Below are positions 50,101 to 62,018 of a stretch of 64,000 bases of DNA, one piece after another. The translations under genes and the position numbers were made by a program. The notes under the pieces are model-generated. The model made no database searches. It was not told the DNA's origin and worked only from the letters and a program-made list of their open reading frames with translations. The DNA is taken from the NCBI GenBank assembly GCA_033964015.1, contig CM066923.1, forward strand, positions 9,351,978 to 9,415,977, read 5' to 3'. This stretch comes from Scolanthus callimorphus (taxonomy: Eukaryota > Cnidaria > Anthozoa > Actiniaria > Edwardsiidae). Every line of letters begins with the position of its first letter. Within the stretch, counting starts at the first letter, position 1.

Positions 50101-53100
50101 ATGAACATATACTTTTTTAGCCCTAAAGAAAAAAGTACCGACTTTGTTTAAAAAGTTCCAGCTTCTTCCAATTAAATTGCACAGATCCAAATTTAAGCAA
50201 AATCTATTCTTTAGAAGGCGATCTAAAAAAAGGTGTGCGGGATTTTTGATTTTCCTTTCAAAACATATTTTATGCTAATTTTTGTGTTAGCATTGCCAAA
50301 ATTATCGATTTTCAATCTGTTTTACGTAATATTTCCGAAAATACGTAAAATATCAAAAATCCCGCACACCTTTTTTCAGATCGCCCTCTAAGGAATACAT
50401 TTTGGGGAAATCTGGAGCTTTTAACATTAACTGGAAGTGGCAGGAACTCTTAAAAAGCAAAAATTGGTACTTTTCCTTTGAAGCACAAAACGACGAAAAC
50501 GTTCCATCAAATTAACGTTGCATATAAATATACCACTTAGCAAGTAAGGCCGTTTCACAAGCTTTAAAACGATATATAAATGGCCCTTGTAGTGTAAATA
50601 ATGACGCGACAGTGATTTTTTTTGCGAAAAATTGGCATCACTCGCGCAAAGGTATACTCATACCTTAAAACGATAAATATTTTTTAACAGACAAATAGAA
50701 AACAAACAAATAAATTTCCGAGCACTATAAACACCTGAAGACTGACGTAGGTTTGAGAGCTTTGAGCAAGGAAGGTAAAACAATGGTTAAGAGCCTCTCT
50801 CAGTCGCCATTTTGTTAGCCTAGCAACATACCGGAGTCGGAGAAAGCATGCATTTCATCGGCTGTTTTAGAGACATATTTTTATTGAATTCGGTAAATGA
50901 ATTATGAAACTTTGATTGTAGACAGTTTTTTTCGAGATTTCTACACGTAACTCGTCTTCTAATTTCGAATGAAAATAATAACGCAGGACTGGCTGACTAG
51001 GACTCAATAATATCGAACGAAATCAATAACAAAGGAGTGGCTGACATGGGCTCTTTCAGGTCAAGTTCAGAGTCTGTTTTTCTAGCATTTGGTGGTGGTG
51101 GTGGGGGGGGGGGGGGGGGGGGAGAATGCATCTGGACAAGAGTGGATTACCAAGAATTTCCATATTTACTATGTACGCCCGAATCACAGTCAGAAAAGTG
51201 TCTATTTTTAGAACTAGGATGCCCGCGAAAATTCGTCATCCACAGGGTTCCCACTTTCTCGCCACGCGAACAGTTGTGAGATCCAGCCTAAAATTAAATC
51301 GCAGATCAATGGAAAAACCGTTAAAATCGCAAAGATAAGGTAGGATATTCTCTATTTTGTTGTGTATTGGGTATACGAGCATTCGAGCCTGAGCATTCGA
51401 ATACTTTCGGGCGCGAAACTCAAATCTAAAAATAGACACTTTTCTGACTGTGATGTGGACAAATACAGTAGGGAAAGATTCTAACTCTTGTTAATCTACT
51501 CTTGATCTGGAACAATACTCTGTACTATCGAAGTGACGAATAAAACATTTAACAAATCGAGAGCAATTCTCACCTGGTTGCCATAGGTACCTCGTGGACA
51601 GGGCCGCAGATCGATTCCAGTGCCATACGGGCAATAATAACCTTGCTCACAAGGAAGTGGTTTTCCGGATTCCTTGCAGTAAGATCCGGCCGGGCATAGC
51701 GAGCATTCCTTAGCATGCGTAACCTTAGTAAAGCTATTGTTCTGGCATGGTATAGGCTCAGCGGTGCCACCCGGACAAAAATGTCCGATGGTGCAGTTAA
51801 ATTCCGGGGGATCTTTACGCTTGTTACCGCCTGGGCAGTAGTACCTGAGAATAAACGTTATATGAATTAAGTAAATTTATAATATTCATCCATTATTCAA
51901 AGGATGCTTGACCAATCTCTGCATTGGATTCGGATCAGGTGACACTACTTGTATCCCCCGATATCCCCCGATATCTGCGGATACAACATCACAACTCATA
52001 TTGTAAATAGTACGTACATTATTTGGTTGGGGCATAACAATAACGTGTTATGTGTTAAAATATTTAGAAAAGTACAAAGCTTTCATCAACTCCGGGGTTG
52101 CAACGCCGGGGTGCAACGCCGGAGTGCAACGCCACATACACTTTATTTCAAAATGGCGACTTTTTGTTCCATTGGCCTCACTTTCATAAAAGAAAAGAAT
52201 AATTTCATGAGAACGAGGCCACAAGGGCCAGTCAGCCATTTTGGAATAAGGTGTATAAATCGGCAAACCCGGAAGACGCCTTCGTGCCCGTGTAACCGTG
52301 AACACAGGAAATCGATGGAGGCGTCCGATCTCGATCTACAAAATCTACAAGATGAAAGCCTGCACTTTAGCCTAATAAATGCAGCCCGCACCCTCAAACT
52401 AAGGCCCATCTTTGTAACCCCATCATCTCACCCTACTTCCCTCTTCCTGGATCGGCATTATATTAGTTCCTACCTTGGTTCGCAAGGACCTGAAACCTTG
52501 GAAAGCCCATGAGAGTCACAGTAATAGCCAGGCGTACAGTTATAACAGTCCTGGACAGACATCCCCTTGGATATGTTCCTAAAAGTCCCTATGGGGCACA
52601 ACTCGTATGTAGAACTTCCCTCCACGCAAAAGGACCCAGAAGGGCACTCAATCCAGTCAGCTCTAGAGGCCCCTGTGGGACAATAGTATCCAGGCTGGCA
52701 AGGGCCTGAGACAGACGTTAGATTATAGTCCCCGCAGAAGGACCCGGCGGTGCAATTGGAGCATTGCTCGACTGCGGACCTGGAATGTGGAAGTAAGACA
52801 GTTAGTTTGGATAATGCAAATTTAGCAATCTCATCCCAAGGGTATTCGGCCGTCTGGCCAGCGGCAGGATATGAGCCAAAGGCTGTGTAGGAATCCAAGT
52901 TTTTGAGCATGCGTAGCCGATTCAGTACAACGGATTTTTGCCATTGAACACAAAATAAATCGGAAGAAAGATCTAAATTACCAACAATTACCAACGGTCC
53001 AGATACAAGTATTTGCCATTCTAGTATTCGATCAACCTGTTAGACCGGACAACATGAGATTCAGAGCCTTTGGCTCGGTATATCCTTCATATATGGAACA

Positions 53101-56100
53101 CTATAGTGTCCTCCGTATAAATATCTCCCATGTCTTATAGAACGAGAATATACAGAAGGACACTATAGTGTACCATATATGAATGATCTACATTTGGCTC
53201 GTCGCCGTCCGCTGGCCAGATGACCGAAGGCTCTGGGGACAAGATTGAGTCTCGTACAGGATTTGCAGATTGTGGCTATGAGTACCTTTTGGTTTCGTTA
53301 CTGAAGGTCCCTGGAGGGCACTTTAGCGGTTGGTCCGTGCCAAGGGGACAATAAAACCCGGCTGGACAGGGCCCCGCGTCTGTGTAGTTAAAGGTCCCTG
53401 GGATGCATACGACGGTGGTATTGCCCACAATTTGAAGTTCTGGAGTCGGGACGGTAGCGCCACTTCGGCAGTAATAACCTAAAAGATAATATAAAGATTT
53501 AGCCACTGGCTAAAAACGGAGCTCCCGGTTACATATTTTTTCACAGGCGCGTAGTATTTTCCCGCCAAAATGAGATACGGTTTTGGGGTTGCCTGTGGTA
53601 TATCGACGTAAATATCGGCCAATAAAAACTATTCGACGATATGTACGGAGCCAGAGGCGACTAATTGTTTTAGTATAATTACTCAAGCGACTTTTAAAAT
53701 TTTTGACAAACAAAATCGGGTTAGGAGTATTTTTTTAGTTTCTCATAAGAAAGTGCGCGCGCGTTCCCCAATGCTTTTAATGTTATATTCACCAGAATAT
53801 TCCGAACGTCTCGACCAATCAGCGCGCGGAATCGCTTGAGTAATTATACTAAAAAGAGAGCTCCCGGTTACATATTTTTTCACAAGCGCGCAGTATTTTC
53901 CCGCCAAAATGAGAGACGGTTTGGGGGTTGCCTGTGGTATATTGGACAGGCAGACACACACGCACGCGCCCACGGTACGCGCCTACGGTAGGAATACCAC
54001 TGAACCATGAAAAGCGAAGTCGAACGTATATCTGAGTTATACTTTGAGTTATTGTGTTTTTCCTGCGAAAGTGCCGCCACGTAGCTCCACTTCTAATTTT
54101 CTGTCGCCCACATATAAGTGCCTTATAATGCTGGTTTACCCCGTCCTCTCCCCTCCCCACCCCCGCCATTTGCACTACCACTATCTTCTCGGTGAAAAGC
54201 GAGCAAGTCCCCTATCACAATTTTGCCGAATATAAGCCCCATCATTTATAATTCCATCCACGCCTGAAACCTCTGAAATAATCACACACAAAAGTATTAT
54301 TTGGACCACACAAACAACGCCATGCTTGCGCTTCAGGTGGATTTTTCGCTCTCTCGGTTAGAATCCAACCTCAGAACCCTAACGAAATTGTCCTTGCTTG
54401 CTACCAAGATTATTCGGTAATCTAACGCGTACCTGGAGCACATTTCTCGACACATGAAGTCTGAGCCAGCTCATTGCAGTAATACCCTCCACAGCAAGGA
54501 CTACATTGCGTGACGCGTGACAGACCCGTTGCGTTACTGAACGTCCCAAGAGGGCAATGGTACTGACTCTCATGCCGAGTACCCTCAGGGCAGTAAAATC
54601 CTGCGGGGCATGTGCTGTTCTGGTATAGGACTACTGGAGCTAATCTGTTGTCGCAGACGTATCCTGGAGGGCATTTCTGCGGAAGAAACGTATAACAATG
54701 AGTTACGAATTCTATCGAGTCACGCCGCTTTCAGAACTGGTAAATGCGTCGAAACGTTTTATTGACACCCTGTAGATCTCGCTGTGGGGACATCCCCAAC
54801 CACCATTTTCCAGTACTGGGAGCGCGCCAGCGTGCCGTTACTTGGCGAAAAACTAGACAGAACGGATACTGGACTCTGGTCCAGATTTTACAGGAGCTTG
54901 GTCGCTTCCCTTCTGGCTGCCCTAGGGATGTACGGAAGATAAACACAGCGTCTGACGTTTCCTTTCGCAAAGTGAGCGTGTGACATCCCGCGGCAACTCG
55001 CATAGTTTTTTTAATTCGTCATCGTTGCGTTGCGAGTAACAAGAGAAATTGCCTTGTGTGACATGACCTTGACTGTTTGCAAGGAGCGGGCAAAATGGCT
55101 AAATCAGTGGACGAAATATCTCATCATATCGAGATAGCATTGTCGTTTTCTGCGAATACGCGCGGGCTACCTGTGTTTTGTCCCAGGCTCTTTGGCGGAG
55201 ACAAAAACAACATGGCGGCCATGAGTACGAGGTTTCTCGAATACTTGCAAGTTTTGGTGGATTTCTCTGCTTTTTTCGCTAAAATATGAGGGAAAATACT
55301 TACAGACCTTCCAAATAAGGTAAGGGGGAATTCATAATAAGGAAAGTGGCAAGTCGACAAAGTTAGGCTACAAACGTGTGTTTAACGATACCTTACAAGT
55401 TGACTGCCCTATCTCGTCCTGATACTCCCCAGAATCACAGCGAACGGGTGTGGGAGACCCAAGGGGACACTTGTGGCCGAGTGTGCAGTTATACTCGTTT
55501 GGTTTACAAACAGACTGTTTAGGTGGGCAATAAAAGCCCGCACAGCACTGACGATTAGCACTCTTGGTTCCCCAGTCGGGGCAATAGAAACCTTCGGTAC
55601 AATCACCACAGTCACTGATGTCTGTATTAGCGGTAACGTTGGAGAACGTTCCGGGGGGACATAGCGTGTGGGTTTTACTCCCAGCGGGGCAGTAGGAGCC
55701 TGCAGGGCACGTGTTCCCGGTGGCACCATCTGTTGGGTTAGATACTTTCGCGCCGTTGATACAGTAAGACCCTTCGGTACAATTCCCGGAGGGCGTCCCC
55801 AGTCCGTTAGTGCCACAGTAAGAACCTCCTGGGCATATGGTAGGAGCTACGCTCTGCTGTGGACAGTAATAACCGCGTTCGCACATGCCTCCCCCGTCGC
55901 TGGGTCCCGCTGGACGGGCGGTGATTGATGAGTTGGTGCAAAAGAAGCCCGGATCGCATGGCCCAGTAGGGTAATCAAGACCTGGAAAGAGAGGAATGGA
56001 CATGGAACTCGTCAGGGAGTATTAACGGAATACCTGTCCTCCTCCGAGGTTATAGGACCTACGCATTTACCTTCTCCGCCCTGTCATTGCCCTGACGCCT

Positions 56101-59100
56101 TTGTATTTACCCTGCCAAACCCCTACTCCTGCTCCGACAAATACACCTTTACCCCACCCATCACTACCCTGCCCTGACGCCTATACCCACCCTGCCCTGC
56201 CCTGACACCTACACTGTTACCCTAACTATCCCTTGGCTCTAGCGCTGTTCCAACGCCAGTGCACATACCCTGACCACCCCTGGCCCTGCTCTAACGAGTT
56301 TGCAATTACCCCATCTTACCTTAGCTCTGCTCCAACGCCTATCCACGTACCCTATCCACCCCTACCCCTGGCCTGACAACTACGAACTTGCCGTATCCAG
56401 TCCTTGCCTTGACACCTAAGCACTTGCCCTATCCAACCCTTGTCTTGACACCTAAGCACTTGCCCTATCCAACCCTTGCCTTGCTCAAACACCTATGCAC
56501 TTACCCTGCGTCTTGCAGTAGAATCCTGGTGTACAGGCCTGACAGGCGGCGACAGAAGTCTGGCCAGTAAGATTATTAAACGTCCCCTCCTTGCATGGGT
56601 TTGTGTGAGCTGCATAGCTACTAATCGGGCAAAAATACCCAGAAGGGCACACAACAGGTGTTGTAGTATTCCCTTCGCAGTAAAATCCTGCAGGACAGGG
56701 CAAGCAAGTGGCTTGTCCGGTGTTGTTTTGGTATGTCCCTTTTGGACAGGGATCCGGAAATGGGGAGCTACTAGGACATTGGTGGGCAGCAGGACATTCT
56801 CCACCAATGGCCTGGTTGGTTGGTCTTGGGGTGTGTGAGCCCTCTAGGCAGAAAAACCCGGCGTCACATGGGCCGGTTACAGAGCTCTGGTTACCACTCT
56901 CGCAATAATATCCTGCCCGGCACTTTGTACACTCGGCTGCTGATCTAATCTTGTTGGCGCCTCCTGGAGCAAAACTATCAAATGAAATGAACAGCAAGGC
57001 TTGAAATTAAGACATAATCATAGTCGTAATGGTACGCCTTGTATCAACATTATAGGTGTAATTCATCAAAAATCTAGGCGTAAATCCATTAGGAGAACAC
57101 TGTAAAAACTGAAAACACGGTCGTTATTTTACGTCTAAGTCTAAAACGTTAGGCGTTAAAGAAAATTTTCTAGGCGCATTTACGCCTGTATCTGGCTCAA
57201 TTTCAGATTTAAATTTGCCAAATTCAATCGAGAAAATTGCTCTACATTCTCTACATTAGCCGATGGAAATTGATACTTTTTCCGACTTGGACTTGGACAG
57301 TGGACTCAATCCGCCTAAATCGCATGCCATTTCGATCAATCCTTTGGTCTAAAACTAGACAAAAACAACAAACAAATCATCGGACACAGGGACTTTTAAA
57401 AAGGTTCAATTTCAATTTCAATTTCAATTTATTCGCCATTTCTCTTACATTTACAGTTATACATAAAAAAAAAACTAAATAGGTTATGAAAAAGATGGCG
57501 AGAGCGCCTCAAGAAACCACCAGGCTTGTGCGAGGAGGCGCCCTCACCTTATATAGGTTCCAGAAAGACGTACCTTCCAGGGTTACACGGCTGAGGGGCG
57601 GACGACCCCTCCTCGCAGTAGTACCCTCCGGTGGGGCAACGTGCATACCACATGGGTGTATGTGCAGTATCGTCCTGAGGGGTCGGGCTAGACGCCCTTC
57701 TGTAGCAGTAGTACCCTGCATCGCAAAGCCTGGACACGTTCTTAAGACCTTGTCCAATGCAACAATACCCGGGTAGGCAATCAGTACACTCAGTTTCAAG
57801 AGAGAGCCCCTCCCGGTCGCCAAATGTACCCTCGGGACAGGCCTGCTTAGCTCCACGAGAAGTGGCGTGGTCCCCAATGTGGCAGTAGAACCCTCGTGGA
57901 CAGAGAGAAGGGTTGATGGTCCCGCCAGTGCACTCGTAGCCCGCGGGACAGATTTTGCATTTCTCGAGACCAGTCACATTAGCATATGATCCTGTGGTGA
58001 GGTAAGGTATGAAATTAATTAAAGACAGGTTGTTTTAGAACTTCGAGCAATTTGAACAGGAAGCGGTGAAAAATCTTGTAACCAAAAACTTTCAACTTGG
58101 TTTTTGGTGTTTTTTGAAAGATATGAATATAAGTGATAAGCTGTTATCGTCCAACGAAACAATTCTCATGGGAACAAGAGACAATAGCTGTATTCACACT
58201 AGAGACGGAAAACTCGTCTGAGACGAGTTTCTCGTGAGAAAAAGTTTATGTCAATTATTTCTTATGTCAATTCTACTCAGAAACACTTGCTTGTTATCTG
58301 TCTAAACTTTCTTCTTCAAAAAAAATGTTTTCGCGTGATCACAAAAGAACAGGGAACCATATTCAAGGAGAGAAACTCGTCTCAGGCGAGTTTTCCGTGT
58401 CTAGTGTGAATACAGCTAATAAAATTCAAAGTTCACATAAATCTTTGCTAATGGTAATCTTATATACATTCCTGTATTATTTCAGAAAAGTTTGAAACTT
58501 AGGGTTTCCATGAGAATTGTTTTGGCGGAATTACCATTATTTCTTTCATTGGAACTTTCAAAATCAAACCAAAAGGCAATAGATATCAAACTTGTTAGTT
58601 TTCCCACCAAGCGTTGCTCGAATCTCTACAATAATCTGTCTTAACAAATTTCCCGAGGTTTTAAGTGGTGAGGATTCTTATATACCACGCTCTTCACGTC
58701 ATCATCGTGGTCAAAATTTTGACCATTTTGACGTAAATCGGGGTAAATAACGCTAGAAACACATACATGGTTATTTTATGGCAACAGCAACCGAACTTTT
58801 GTGTCAACAAAACAGTAGCTTTAAACACGTCCCTGCTTCAATGCAAAATCACACATGCTCTTCTGTTACATATTGGTTACAGTTATTTGCAGGGATAATT
58901 CTAATTCGAAAGCTTTGACCTGGAATAATTTTCATTCATGTTTGAAGAAACGTACACCACTGTCTTGCTTTGTTTTAAGGGCGCGCTAAATGGAAATTAC
59001 ACCAGAAGCAAATCATATTGTGAGTTCTTTCTTTTTTCCATTCGTTTTGAAAAAATTGTATATGTCAAATAAATTTCCTCCTTGCACTCCGTGAATTTTT

Positions 59101-61986
59101 CACGGGCATCAGCTAGTTTTATAATATTCCATGATATTTTGTTGAAACAACCGTGACAGTGCCAAGATATACCGTATTTCTTCGAATAAGCACCGCCCTC
59201 GAATAAGCGCCGCAGTTTGGGTGTGAAGGTTTTTGGCGACAACCATAACAAAGCGATCGATGACACCTACACTCAGGGACAAAATAGCTGAGACCCCCTA
59301 CGCAAATTACGGTTAAAATAAAATATTCCCCTTAAACACCTACAAAATCCCTTTTGCAGAGCCCTTAACCACCTCCCCCCCTCCCCCACATCAATGTTGT
59401 TTCCAGACAAATCGTTGTCCTCCAACATCGAAGAGGGGGGAGGGGGCTGAGCATGTTTAAAGTGAGTTTCAACGAATTCTCTATTTTTCGTGTACAGTAA
59501 GAAAGAGTCTCAGCTATTTTTGTCCCTGAGTGTCCGAGAGTATCATATCTAAGAATTAGTTATTTATAAAGTAGTGTTTCCGCGCGCTTAGTTGTATTCT
59601 GAAAATATAATCTCACAAGGACCTGTAAAGATTAGAAAAAGCATTGCTTAGAATAGTTTCGCCTTTTAATGTTACTATTTTCGATAAAATGTTAGCCTGT
59701 TTATTTTGACGAAACGAGAGGTTTGAAGGGACTGCAAACGGATGTGAAAAGGGAGGGGGTCTGGGCGCTCCCACCCTGCCGTCGCTGTTCCGTAGTGCTT
59801 ATTCTTGACATTTGAAAGAGTTTTAAAGACTTTGAAAGAGTTCCACGAACAGTAAATCCAATAGGCCATTTTCATGTTCCATTTAGTCTCTAAAATAGTA
59901 GGATAGGACAATGAAATCTCTCATTTCAACGAGTAACCACGAGTAACCACGATGATAGATAAATAATGAAAGAGTTTTGAAGACTTTGAAAGAGTTTCCC
60001 GAACAGTAAATCCAAAAGGCTATTCTCATGTTCCATTTAGTCTCTAAAATAGTAGGATAGGACAAGGAAATCTCTAATTTCAACGAGTAACCACGAGTAA
60101 CCACGATGATAGAAAAATAATGATTGACTCAGTTCTTTTAGACTTTTTGGTTACTCGTGGTTACTCGTTTGAAAATTAATATCTGGCTATCACATTGCTC
60201 GAAATTATATAATGTGCTGTCATAAGAGATTGTGACTTATATAGGAATAATTTTAAAAAGTTCTAAGTGATTTAAAACATGCAAATTGGAAGTTTTTCCC
60301 GACCAAGTAACGGGCAATTCCAAACCGGAAGTGACAACATAGAACCGGAAATGCAAATTCGCTTCTGTTAATGTTCTAAAAATTGCACTGCAAATGTGAT
60401 CGTAAGAAAACAGTTCTATTTTATAGAAGTATTGGTAGTAGCAATCTTCTTGTCGCAGTTTTGCATTCCTCGGTCTTTGCCTCTCCAATTTGTCTTAGTA
60501 TCAACCGCTCCTCCGTTTTAGAGACTTCTTCGGGCGCTCCCGCTGTTTCCCTTCCCCTTCCTTTTTTGGCCTTTTGCAGCCATCCGAAGGCTCTTTTACT
60601 ATTTAAAACTAGGTGCTCTCGAAAGCTCAAGTATTGTTGATATTTTGGAAACGCTAAATCCTCGATCATTTTTCAAATACTTCACATATGCTCGCTTTTC
60701 TGGTGATATGGCCGTCTACTTGCCCATATCTCAAGCGTGCGCCTAATTCCAAAATCAATATTTCATGACAAGAAAATCCTCATAGTATATCAATTGTTCG
60801 TGAAAACATAGTAAGAAAATTAATGAAACATTAAGTAACCAAGAAGCAAATCCTTTGTCACTTTCTCATTCAAAATTTAATAAGCGCAGCCCTCGAATAA
60901 GCGCCGCATTAGAGACCTGAAAAATTTGATAAGTGCCTCGGTGCTTATTCGAACAATTTGAGCATGATTCCAATAAAACTCTTACCATGGAGTTATTGTG
61001 CATTGTATATATAATCGTCTGCAAACCGCTGTTTATAAAAATTTAGGAGGCTAATTTGAGGGGGGGAATGATAAAAAAAAATAACAAAAAAGGATAAATC
61101 ACGAGGTGCGTGAGTGTCATCTGAAATCCACGCTAACATACAATAAATCCTTTTTTAAGCCTAGTTTCCATATAGTCTTATCTATCGTATCTGTCGTATC
61201 CGTCAACCGTGAAACAAAAGAATAATTCCAACTTCCATTGTTTCACGGTCGACTGATGCGACAGATACGACAGATAAGATTATATGGAAACCAGGCCTTA
61301 TTACACATTTGATTAAGCCTGGTGCACACTAGCGACATAACGGCATAAGGACGTTTTGTTGCAACGAAACAATTATGGGAAAATATTGGAAATAATCAAT
61401 ATTTTTCTTGGATCATCATTAGATTACTTCACCAAAGCAATGTTCTGTTATTTTTTGTGGACTTCAACTTTTTGAAACCACTAAATTTGGTTCGCGTGAT
61501 ATTTTTCTTATGTCGTTATGTCGCAAGTGTGCACCAGGCTTTAGAAAGGAAGCCTTACCTCTTTCGCATGGTTGCGGCTGTTTCCCCGCCTCACAGAAGC
61601 TTCCCTTAGGGCACGGGCCATATGTGGACCCGTTATTGGGTTTTGGCATTCGCGCCCCTCGCTTGCAATAGTATCCCCCATCACACGTGCCAGTGACCGC
61701 CGTCTGCCCGGTGGAGTTGCAATACTTCCCTTCGTCACAAGCTATGCAGTCACTCTCGGCTTTAGCACCCTCCGCTGGGCTGTTTAGGAGAAATGATAAC
61801 GTTTGTGCGACCGACTCCCAAACTCGCAGCTCGTAAGCTGAATTATGTTGGGTCTCAACGGCGCCACTGGCAGCCATGCGGTCATAAGCCCAGACACTGA
61901 GGGTGGTCACTGCCAGAGGGTTTATTACGTCCCCAGTGGTTCTTTAACGTCCCCCCTGGAACTGGGAAGGGTAGAAAGGTGAGACG

Positions 61987-62018
<32 letters not shown>

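Larger units (their letters stand above)
59183..60954. mobile_element. Possible 1.8-kb non-autonomous element bounded by CGAATAAGCACCG
   Basis: CGAATAAGCACCG at 59186 and CGGTGCTTATTCG near 60941 are inverted; CCTCGAATAAGCGCCGCA lies near both ends. It holds nested repeats (59271-59532, 59814-60121). Its ORFs have no recognised domain. Confidence 0.5.

Noticed and set aside
51949..52512. 187-codon plus-strand ORF
   Set aside because: No recognisable domain or signal, it runs antisense into exon 8, and its composition is not protein-like. Kept only as an intron note.
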